Source: Bacteroidota bacterium
GTDB taxonomy: Bacteria > Bacteroidota > Ignavibacteria > Ignavibacteriales > Ignavibacteriaceae
Length of the DNA stretch: 34,196 nt
Direction of reading: 5' to 3'
NCBI GenBank assembly: GCA_023433685.1
Contig: JAEYUD010000148.1
Location: 1-34,196 of the forward strand
Notes under the pieces: model-generated
Seen by the model: the letters and a program-made list of their open reading frames with translations, nothing else
Database searches by the model: none
What the model was told of the DNA's origin: nothing
Program-made: the position numbers and the translations under genes
Part shown: positions 7,188-14,480 of the stretch, piece after piece
Layout of the letters: each line of letters begins with the position of its first letter
How positions within the stretch are numbered: position 1 is the stretch's first letter

Positions 7188-9605
7188 ATGAAGAATTTCC
7201 TGATTATTTGCATGCTCCTGGGCATGCTTGCCACCCCGGTTTTCTCCCAAAAAGACTCGGTTACGGCAAAATCTGCCAAGGTTGACACACTTTTCTACGA
7301 TATTAACTCTGTTCCCAACGCGTATGTTGCCGACAAGGTCTGGCTTGACGGCGTTACCCACTCACTTCTTCCCTCCGGTAAATTCGGCGAAATCGAAGCA
7401 CAGTTAAATATTGTGAGGCAAAACTTTGCGTCACTGAAACTGGCGTCACAGCAGACCGACCTCTCCAAGGAGTATGTTGAAGCCCTCTTCGAATATCTGA
7501 GGCTTTGGACCAACCTGAAAAAAGAGATGGATGACTGGAACGCCGGAGTATCAAACATTGTAATCGCTCTCTCTGACCAGCAAAAAAACCTCGAGAAGAA
7601 GATGGCGGTCTGGAAGAGAACCGACTCTCTCGCCGTTGCCAATTCCGCTCCTGCTTCAATTTTGCAGAAGATCCGCGGGCTCGAAGGTGAACTTGCATCA
7701 AACTCCGGAAGGCTGACCGGGGGGATAGACAAGCTGCTAAGATACCAGAACCTTCTGGTTGAAGACTACGTTCAGACGGAGCTTATGCTCGCGAAAGTGA
7801 AGGAGTATTTCCTTCTCAGCAAAAGGGAACTTCTCGTTCAGAATTCTTCAAATTTGTGGGATTTCTTTGCTTCATCAGCCCAAAGCCGCTCTTTTCTCTC
7901 CTCTTTCCTTAATATTGGCTCTGTTTACCTGAACGCGACCGGCACATTTTTTACCGGTGGCACAGGTTTTCTTCTCGTAATTGTGGGTTATTTTCTTCTT
8001 CTGGCGGGAGTCATCATCACGATGTCGCGGTTTAACCGGAAGTTAAATCCGGATGATCCAAAACTACGAATGAGCGGGAAACTGTTCGCTCTTCCACTCT
8101 CGACTCTGGTTTTTATTTTCCTTTTCTCACTCAATTTTGTGTTCAGCGATGTACCCGAGATATTCCTGACGGTGGTACAGCTTCTGATGATCTTTCCGTT
8201 GGTACTGATCTTCAGACACATCAGCGATGGCCGTTATCACCGGACAATCTATCTAATGGGAGCCTTTCTTTTTCTTCAGAAACTTAAACTTGTTTCTGGA
8301 AGCGGCTCCGACGCGGAGAGGATACTGCTGACAATGATCACCACGTTCTCTCTTGGCACCCTGATCTGGGTACAGGCAAACAGGGAAGTGGCGGCGAAGA
8401 TCGACCTGTTTCACCATTACATTAAATTCCTTTTCAGGCTTCTGACCCTCCTGATGGCTGTTGCTTTTATCGCGAATCTCTTCGGATACCTGATGATCAG
8501 CATCACCATCGTGAACGGGGTGTTCAACAGTATCAACGGGATCGCGGTGCTGAGCATCCTTCACCGGTTCGTGCTCGGCAGTATTCTTCTTTTCCTGAAC
8601 ACAGATCTGGCGCGGCTCTCTTTCATCGTGAGGGATCACTACACCCTTCTAACCGGCAAGATAGCAAAGTTCATCTCAGTTCTTGTGAAAATTCTTGCAG
8701 TATCGGTGGTTATCAGAAGCTTTGGGATGTTCATCGTTTCATGGGAGTTTCTTGAGTCGCTCCTCGGAGCAGTGATAAACGTAGGCGACCTTTCTTTGAA
8801 GGTTGAAACGATTGTTATCTTCTTCCTGTCGGTCTGGTTGGCTGTGAAACTCGCCCGGTTTGTAAGATTCGTGCTCGAAAAGGATATACTCATCAGAATG
8901 GATCTTGAAAAAGGTGTGCCGGCAACCATTTCAACAGTAACCTTTTACCTTATCTCCGGATTTGGGATAATATTCGCGGTGGTCAGTTCGGGGCTCGATA
9001 TGAACCGGTTCTCACTGCTCGCGGGTGCTCTTGGCGTGGGTATCGGCTTCGGCTTGCAGGATATCGTAAAAAACTTTATCTCTGGCATCATTCTGATCTT
9101 TGAACGTCCGATCCACATTGGCGACGCGGTGCAACTTGATGAACTTTCAGGCGTGGTTAAGCGAATAGGCATCCGTTCAAGCGTTATAAAAACCTGGGAA
9201 GGTGCTGAAGTGATAGTGCCAAACGGAACCCTGATATCAAACAGGTTGATCAACTGGACATTCTCAGACAACCAAAAGAGGATCGATATTCCGGTCGGTG
9301 TAGCCTACGGCACAAAACCGGAAGTGGTGATCGACCTTATAAAAACCTGCGCTGCCGCACACGAAAAGGTTTTGCAGACACCACCACCCAACGTTTTCAT
9401 GAAAGACCTTGCCGACAGCGCTGTTATTTTCGAACTAAGGTGCTGGACCGCTGATTTCGATTCCGCCCTCCGTATTCGCAGCGATCTGATGATCGCCATT
9501 GAGAGAACCCTTTCCGAAAACGGGATCGAAATTCCATTCCCGCGAAGGGATATTTACATTAAAGAGAAGACTACCGTGGAGATTACTCCCCGGTCAGAAT
9601 CTTAA
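7188..9605 (+). CDS. Large mechanosensitive ion channel of the MscS family (MscK/YbdG-like architecture)
   Basis: The 805-residue protein has a signal peptide (MKNFLIICMLLGMLATPVFSQ). A periplasmic helical region at about 25-235 (KKEMDDWNAGV, LEKKMAVWKR) is followed by about ten hydrophobic segments between residues 260 and 610. The MscS core then includes the pore-lining helix FSLLAGALGVGIGFGLQDIV and FISGIILIFERPIHIGDAV, with the beta domain GVVKRIGIRSSVIKTWEGAEVIVPNG. The C-terminal alpha-beta domain ends near PRRDIYIKEK. By family knowledge it opens on membrane tension to relieve osmotic shock. The length and many helices point to an MscK-type rather than small MscS-type channel. It appears to be the third gene of the receptor operon, which is unusual company. 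Its TAA overlaps the TAA of the convergent gene by 4 bp (TTAA). Confidence 0.9.
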   Translation: MKNFLIICMLLGMLATPVFSQKDSVTAKSAKVDTLFYDINSVPNAYVADKVWLDGVTHSLLPSGKFGEIEAQLNIVRQNFASLKLASQQTDLSKEYVEALFEYLRLWTNLKKEMDDWNAGVSNIVIALSDQQKNLEKKMAVWKRTDSLAVANSAPASILQKIRGLEGELASNSGRLTGGIDKLLRYQNLLVEDYVQTELMLAKVKEYFLLSKRELLVQNSSNLWDFFASSAQSRSFLSSFLNIGSVYLNATGTFFTGGTGFLLVIVGYFLLLAGVIITMSRFNRKLNPDDPKLRMSGKLFALPLSTLVFIFLFSLNFVFSDVPEIFLTVVQLLMIFPLVLIFRHISDGRYHRTIYLMGAFLFLQKLKLVSGSGSDAERILLTMITTFSLGTLIWVQANREVAAKIDLFHHYIKFLFRLLTLLMAVAFIANLFGYLMISITIVNGVFNSINGIAVLSILHRFVLGSILLFLNTDLARLSFIVRDHYTLLTGKIAKFISVLVKILAVSVVIRSFGMFIVSWEFLESLLGAVINVGDLSLKVETIVIFFLSVWLAVKLARFVRFVLEKDILIRMDLEKGVPATISTVTFYLISGFGIIFAVVSSGLDMNRFSLLAGALGVGIGFGLQDIVKNFISGIILIFERPIHIGDAVQLDELSGVVKRIGIRSSVIKTWEGAEVIVPNGTLISNRLINWTFSDNQKRIDIPVGVAYGTKPEVVIDLIKTCAAAHEKVLQTPPPNVFMKDLADSAVIFELRCWTADFDSALRIRSDLMIAIERTLSENGIEIPFPRRDIYIKEKTTVEITPRSES

Positions 9606-10249
9606 AACTCGTACCTTACGAATATTCCTGTATTTTCTGTGGTTGTGATGTTACCTTTCCCTTTTTGAGTGAGGTCAAGACCGAGACCGGTCTGGAAACC
9701 GTTCCACATCAGCCCAAGCCTCAGACACTGAAACAGTGAAGGCTCACCCCCCGCCCATGCCGGGAAGGCACTGTTTGTTTCAATCTGCGCGAAAAGCCTT
9801 GTTTTTCCGCTGATAAGAGGTGTATACCTCGCGTAAAGGTAAAGATCAAGATCGGGATCTTTCAGGGTTTCGCATATCAGCCATCCAAAGAACATAAAAT
9901 CACCCGAGACTTTAACATACTGCATACCCAGTTTCGGGTACATCCCGTCATTCGTTATCAGTGAAACAGCAACGGGACCAAATCCCCCAAGTGCCGCGGG
10001 ACTGTAACTTACAGCCTGCATCGCCACAAAGAACGGTTTGTTGTCGTCGGTGGTCATTTTGTAGTCAAGCGTCACCTTCCCCCTGTTGAAGAGAACCCAA
10101 TCAGAATTATTGCCTTCTGAATCGCGGAATGGCTTGAAAAAAAGCACATCAAGCGTTGCTTTTTTATCCCCCGCGAACACCTCGGCAGGTATCTGGGCTT
10201 CAATAACGCTGGTAATAAGAAAAAGGGCAGACAGAAAAAATTTCATCAT
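9602..10249 (-). CDS. Putative outer-membrane beta-barrel protein, function unknown
   Basis: The 215-residue protein has a signal peptide (MMKFFLSALFLITSVIEAQ). The mature part is rich in aromatic beta-strand stretches: SDWVLFNRGKVTLDYKMTT, MFFGWLICETL, LDLYLYARYTPL, LRLGLMWNGFQTGLGLDL. The C-terminus GIFVRYEF ends in Phe, as in outer-membrane barrels. I do not recognise a named family. ATG ATG at the start makes the first or second Met possible, and GGAGAAG lies upstream as a ribosome binding site. It converges on the channel gene. A perfect inverted repeat separates it from the upstream gene, so it probably has its own promoter. Confidence 0.6.
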   Translation of the reverse strand: MMKFFLSALFLITSVIEAQIPAEVFAGDKKATLDVLFFKPFRDSEGNNSDWVLFNRGKVTLDYKMTTDDNKPFFVAMQAVSYSPAALGGFGPVAVSLITNDGMYPKLGMQYVKVSGDFMFFGWLICETLKDPDLDLYLYARYTPLISGKTRLFAQIETNSAFPAWAGGEPSLFQCLRLGLMWNGFQTGLGLDLTQKGKGNITTTENTGIFVRYEF

Positions 10250-10355
10250 GATCTTCTCCGGGCGGTTTGATGAATAATAACTTATTAAATTTTATTAGAA
10301 TGGTACCAAAATACTGCGAAAATAATTAAAAACGAAATGGCGCGCGGAATGAGTA

Positions 10356-10389
10356 GCCACGGATCACCTGCACAATGGTGATCCGTGGC
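10356..10389. terminator. Perfect 13-bp inverted repeat with 8-nt loop, likely terminator of the W-NN-W protein gene
   Basis: The left arm GCCACGGATCACC at 10356-10368 and the right arm GGTGATCCGTGGC at 10377-10389 are exact reverse complements. The element lies 11 bp past the stop of the gene at 10400-11920. No T-run follows on either strand, so it is not a textbook intrinsic terminator. It may instead stabilise the 3' end of the mRNA. Confidence 0.55.
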
Positions 10390-10399
10390 AGGAAACAGA

Positions 10400-11920
10400 T
10401 CACTTTAAGAGCAATATCTTTTGCGACTTGACGAATTTCCCTGCTTTCATAGTGACGAAGTATGTGCCTGATGGGAGATTTTTGGCATCAAACACCACTT
10501 CATGCTCTCCAGCCGGCATTTCCTGATTTAGAATGATCTTTATCCTCTTCCCCAAAGCATCATAAACCGACAGCATCACATCACCCGCAACGGGTAGCGC
10601 GTAACGGATAACTGTAACCGGGTTGAAGGGATTCGGGAAAACAGGGTAAAGCGCGTAGTATTCCGGAAGTGTCCCCTGATCATTCACATCCGTGAATGAT
10701 CCATAGCTGGAGTTGTAAAACATCCCCTGAAATCCCATATCCCCCTGAATACCGTTGTAGAACATCTGCAGAAATCCGTCATCTGCTGCCCAGGTGTAGT
10801 TGATCCACTTGTAAAAATGTCCGGAGAGGGAGTTGCCATACGAGTCGAAAACATATTCTGATTTTGACTGATTGTACCACACCGACACATCCCACCCCTG
10901 AAGAAGTTCCTGTGAAAAACTTCCCCATGAGGTGCGATCCCAGGTTATTTTTGACGAATTCTCCCAAGAGTTGTTGTTCCACAGTTGCATGGTTTCAGAC
11001 AATTGAAAACCGGCAGTGCTGTAGGTGTTGGTGTAAAGCGCCATTTTTGTCCAGACACCATTTGCGTAATCGTCTTGCTGCTCGGTGAGTATACATCCCG
11101 TTGAGTTGCAGGTGAAAGTGCTTCTGTAATCGGGTACCCAAATTGGATTCTCATAGTGCTCTGCCTGGAAGGTCAGCGGATTATTGCTGTTATCGTAGGT
11201 GTAAATGCTCCTGTGCATTGGGGTCCAGGCGTTGTTAAGATAGGTTAGCATCTGAGATGAGGTGGGTAAACCGGCGGCATTGTATGTGTAGACGAATTTC
11301 ATCTGATACTGCCACGAATTGTTCGACCAGTAGTAGTACACCATTTCGAGTGGTTTATGGTCGGCATACCATGACATCGTTATCCGGTTTGCATTGGTCC
11401 AGGCATTGTTGAGCCACTCCCGCGAAATGGTTTCAATCTGCTGATTCTGTGAATTGAGAGAGTAGGTATCAAAAAAGTGATTCACCCATGTATTGTTCTG
11501 CCAAAGTTCCTGCAGCGAAGAGACGGAGAAACCCGCCTGATTTATGGTGTACGTGTATCTCGTGTTGTTCGACCATGCATTGTTGAGCCACGTCTGATAC
11601 AACTCCCCGGTGAGTTGCCCATATAAATTGTAGGTGTCGATATACTTTTCATGAACCCCCGTGGTTTTGTTAATGGTAATTTCAAGCGGCTGCCAGAAAG
11701 TGGAAGTGATGCCATCCTGAGGTAGCTGCTCCTTTTTGAAAAGAACACGGGTAACGTAATCGCTGATCACAGCGGGAATTTCGATCAAGCGGTAGTGCCC
11801 CTGTTGGAGCCAATTCTGGTTCGCCTGCCCATGGTTGGCAGGGATTAAAGACTGCGGTTGCAATGCTATATTAAAGACGGAAAACACAACCGCCAGAAAA
11901 ACGAGTCGAAACTGTTTCAT
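10400..11920 (-). CDS. Secreted repeat protein (W-NN-W / YD-like repeats) with T9SS sorting domain
   Basis: The 506-residue protein has a signal peptide (KQFRLVFLAVVFSVFNIALQ). About ten degenerate 32-36-residue repeats follow, each carrying a W.NN.W motif and a TYTYN..G or similar turn (WLNNAWSNNTRYTYTINQAG, WQNNTWVNHFFDTYSLN, YLNNAWTPMHRSIYTYDNS, WNNNSWENSSKITW). They recall YD/RHS-like sheet repeats but I do not recognise a named family. The last 80 residues are a T9SS type A sorting domain (VFPNPFNPVTVIRYALP, LGKRIKIIL, LPSGTYFVTMKAGKFV, KILLLK). The protein is probably surface-exposed or secreted. AGAAGGAG lies just upstream of the start, and a promoter-like sequence and a palindrome precede it. 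Confidence 0.75.
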   Translation of the reverse strand: MKQFRLVFLAVVFSVFNIALQPQSLIPANHGQANQNWLQQGHYRLIEIPAVISDYVTRVLFKKEQLPQDGITSTFWQPLEITINKTTGVHEKYIDTYNLYGQLTGELYQTWLNNAWSNNTRYTYTINQAGFSVSSLQELWQNNTWVNHFFDTYSLNSQNQQIETISREWLNNAWTNANRITMSWYADHKPLEMVYYYWSNNSWQYQMKFVYTYNAAGLPTSSQMLTYLNNAWTPMHRSIYTYDNSNNPLTFQAEHYENPIWVPDYRSTFTCNSTGCILTEQQDDYANGVWTKMALYTNTYSTAGFQLSETMQLWNNNSWENSSKITWDRTSWGSFSQELLQGWDVSVWYNQSKSEYVFDSYGNSLSGHFYKWINYTWAADDGFLQMFYNGIQGDMGFQGMFYNSSYGSFTDVNDQGTLPEYYALYPVFPNPFNPVTVIRYALPVAGDVMLSVYDALGKRIKIILNQEMPAGEHEVVFDAKNLPSGTYFVTMKAGKFVKSQKILLLK

Positions 11921-11934
11921 GGGGTGCTCCTTCT

Positions 11935-11953
11935 GCTCAAAAAATTTTTGAGC
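11935..11953. promoter_or_regulatory. Palindrome in the 5' leader of the W-NN-W protein gene
   Basis: Nine-base arms GCTCAAAAA and TTTTTGAGC surround a single central base. It sits between the predicted promoter (11958-11987) and the ribosome binding site of the gene at 10400-11920. This is a typical place for a repressor operator, but no regulator is known. It cannot form a stable RNA hairpin at full length because the centre is only one base. Confidence 0.35.
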
Positions 11954-11957
11954 GCTG

Positions 11958-11987
11958 GAAATATAACAATTAATTTCTCTCTGTCAA
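11958..11987 (-). promoter_or_regulatory. Candidate promoter of the W-NN-W protein gene
   Basis: Read on the minus strand, TTGACA is followed by TATATTTC, with 19 bases between the TTG and the TATATTTC. This fits the Bacteroidota primary sigma consensus TTG-N19-TAnnTTTG except for the last base, and also resembles the sigma-70 type. It ends 38 bp before the start codon. Confidence 0.5.
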
Positions 11988-12093
11988 GTGTCCGGTGGAT
12001 CAAGATTTTTTTTTATCGAAATCTTTTGTATATTCTAATAACTGATATTACTATTTATAATTCTTTTCTTGTTGATACTTAAACGGATCCTCC

Positions 12094-12101
12094 AGGGAGG
12101 G
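12094..12101 (+). promoter_or_regulatory. Strong Shine-Dalgarno AGGGAGGG ahead of the ATG at 12106
   Basis: AGGGAGGG lies 4 bases before ATG 12106 and is the main argument for starting the next gene there rather than at 12226, where the signal peptide begins. ATG 12226 has no comparable site. Confidence 0.5.
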
Positions 12102-12105
12102 AGAA

Positions 12106-14430
12106 ATGTCGTTAACCACATACCGCCATCCACACGATAACCTGACACCTCCGTCAGCAGCCGATTCCCATGGTTTTAAGTTTAGACCCGCTCAACCATT
12201 TTTTCTTTTCTGGTATAAACTAATAATGGAACCGCAAAAAAAACTCTTTGCAAAACTTGCTCTTACCGGTTTAATCCTTTTACTGTTTTCTGCCGGCAAC
12301 ATATCGGCACAGACTCTTGATCACAGAGTGAGACGAATAGCCCCGCGTCCCACTTCAAGGGACATCATGTATGTTACAAAACTTGATGACGGTAAAATTG
12401 TTGCCGCAATGAACCCGACCGGGCTGATTTACAGTAATGACGACGGGTTGACATGGACAGAAGATCTCACACTTAAGACCACAAGTCCAGCTGCAAATAT
12501 TTTGTATCTGGCAGAAAATACATTTGCCGGGACTTCTACTAAAGGTGAATTCTTTATTACTTACAATAGTGGACTATCATTTAGGGTGAAATCGTTGCTC
12601 CCGGGGGCGTTACCTGCATTTACTTTTTCAAAAATGGTATTTGCGAATGAAAAAGTCGGAGCTGCTGTCTATTATGCTGAAACGGCAAAATACCTGTTGA
12701 GTACCACTGACAGTTGGGAGACTCAATCAAACATGGCTGCACCTCCTGAATACCTTGGTGGAGACATACATATCTCGCCCGACTCTTCTCTTTTAATCAG
12801 CACCCGTAATTGTATTTATCGTTCATCCCTCCACGGGAGTTCCTGGATACCTGTTTTCTACTCGAAACAGGGAAATTTCCTCGATCATGGAGACGGCAAC
12901 ATCTCATTCTTCTCTTCTTCGGATTCCGTATTTACATCTTCCGATTTGGGCTTAACATGGAACTACATTGCCAAATCACCCCGTAATTTAAATATCAGTC
13001 AGGCAGTCCGATTGGCTGACGGTACAGTGTATGTCCCAAATATCAGACTTGATACTCTCTACGGAGCTACTGCTGACCTGATAAACTGGACGATGGTAAA
13101 AAATCTCGGGACTTACCTTAAAGGTTCCCCAAGAGGATTTGTGACATTAAGCGACACACTTGCTTATTTGGTTGGGGATTATGGATACATTTACCGTTAC
13201 TCCGGACCCGGTTTAGAAAGAAGACTGATCTCAGAAGCTTATGTGCCTTCATCCAATGCATGGTTTTCGGATACTCTTCACGCAATAACCACCCGTGGGA
13301 ACTCCACATCTGACGGCGGCATGACATGGGCGGATGGCTTCACCTGGCCTCCACCTGGAGCTCCGGATATGGGGAGCTATCTCTCACTCTCCACTACCGG
13401 TCTGGGGGTTATCGCCTTTAATTCATACACATACTTCGACCCCAACCCGTCTCCGATTGATTATACTGCGATTCTGATAACCACCGATCATGGCGTGTCA
13501 TGGGGCTTAAGAGAGGAATACTTCCATCGCTTAATATATGATGTTACGGCAATGGGAGACTCATTGATAATATTCGCGCTCATCAGGACTCAAATAGGAT
13601 GGGAATATTATCTGGGACTTGTTTTTATTAATCCGACCGGCTACTACTACAGAACCAACACACTGCCGGCAAAAGTCATTGATCTTGCCGCGATCAACTC
13701 GAGAAAGATGATCCTTGCCGCAACATCTGATTCACTAATGGTTTCATACGACAGTGCAAAAACCTGGAGAGTGATTTTGAAACCGGGCGGGTCACCCGGA
13801 TTTCAGGAGGTAACAGCCAATGAGGCGGGAACAATCATCGTCAGAAGATCCGGGAATCTTTACACATCCACAAATTACGGGTCAACATGGTCCACAACTT
13901 TGTATAATTATCCGGGAGCAGGGGCGTATGCATTGAGTCCCAACGGTTTACTCGCATTCAGCAACAGCAATATCGTGAAATATCAACACAGAAACTCAAC
14001 GACCTGGAGATCCATCAATTATGACTTCATTGAGAATATCCGGAATTTACAATTCGTGGATGAATCAATCCTGATGGTTCAGACTAACAGAGCAGGTTAT
14101 TACCGTGTCGATATTTCCGATACGGTTACCACTTCCGTTGAGGAAGTGAAACCTGTGAATGAACCTGCTGCCTTCTCCCTCTCACAAAACTACCCTAATC
14201 CCTTCAACCCGGAAACGGTGATCCGTTACGCGTTGCCTGATGCCGGTTATGTAAAAGGTGTGGTTTATGACATCCTGGGACGCGAAGTGGCGACACTTCT
14301 GAAGGGGGAGATGTCCGCCGGGAATCATGAAGTTAAGTTTGACGCAGCGGGCCTTGCCTCGGGTGTCTATATCTTCCGGCTTGAATCGGGGAAATATTCT
14401 TCGGCAATAAAGATGGTGGTTAACAAGTAA
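12106..14430 (+). CDS. Secreted BNR/propeller-like protein with T9SS sorting domain
   Basis: This is a 774-residue frame. A normal signal peptide starts at internal Met41 (ATG 12226; MEPQKKLFAKLALTGLILLLF ... ISAQ), so the mature gene may be 12226-14430. The first ATG nevertheless has the only good Shine-Dalgarno and would add a 40-residue polar leader. The body has irregular Asp-box-like repeats (YSNDDGLTW, TSSDLGLTW, TTDHGVSW, STNYGSTW), consistent with a sialidase/BNR-type propeller without catalytic residues I can identify. The last 80 residues are a T9SS type A sorting domain (NYPNPFNPETVIRYALP, LGREVATLLKGEM, LASGVYIFRL, KMVVNK). The function is unknown. It is divergent from the W-NN-W gene and convergent with the WG-repeat gene. 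Confidence 0.8.
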   Translation: MSLTTYRHPHDNLTPPSAADSHGFKFRPAQPFFLFWYKLIMEPQKKLFAKLALTGLILLLFSAGNISAQTLDHRVRRIAPRPTSRDIMYVTKLDDGKIVAAMNPTGLIYSNDDGLTWTEDLTLKTTSPAANILYLAENTFAGTSTKGEFFITYNSGLSFRVKSLLPGALPAFTFSKMVFANEKVGAAVYYAETAKYLLSTTDSWETQSNMAAPPEYLGGDIHISPDSSLLISTRNCIYRSSLHGSSWIPVFYSKQGNFLDHGDGNISFFSSSDSVFTSSDLGLTWNYIAKSPRNLNISQAVRLADGTVYVPNIRLDTLYGATADLINWTMVKNLGTYLKGSPRGFVTLSDTLAYLVGDYGYIYRYSGPGLERRLISEAYVPSSNAWFSDTLHAITTRGNSTSDGGMTWADGFTWPPPGAPDMGSYLSLSTTGLGVIAFNSYTYFDPNPSPIDYTAILITTDHGVSWGLREEYFHRLIYDVTAMGDSLIIFALIRTQIGWEYYLGLVFINPTGYYYRTNTLPAKVIDLAAINSRKMILAATSDSLMVSYDSAKTWRVILKPGGSPGFQEVTANEAGTIIVRRSGNLYTSTNYGSTWSTTLYNYPGAGAYALSPNGLLAFSNSNIVKYQHRNSTTWRSINYDFIENIRNLQFVDESILMVQTNRAGYYRVDISDTVTTSVEEVKPVNEPAAFSLSQNYPNPFNPETVIRYALPDAGYVKGVVYDILGREVATLLKGEMSAGNHEVKFDAAGLASGVYIFRLESGKYSSAIKMVVNK

Positions 14431-14435
14431 ATGAT

Positions 14436-14476
14436 TTGTGAGCCTGCAGATTTGCAAAAATTCTACAGACTCACAA
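14436..14476. terminator. Inverted repeat between convergent genes, possible bidirectional terminator
   Basis: TTGTGAGCCTG at 14436-14446 pairs with CAGACTCACAA at 14466-14476 with one mismatch, around a 19-base loop. It fills the 50-bp gap between two convergent genes. There is no T-run. Confidence 0.4.
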
Positions 14477-14480
14477 TTCC

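Noticed and set aside
8253..8639. 128-residue minus-strand ORF inside the channel gene
   Set aside because: It is antisense to the well-supported membrane helices of the MscS-family protein. Its charged, low-complexity product is what the complement of hydrophobic codons gives.
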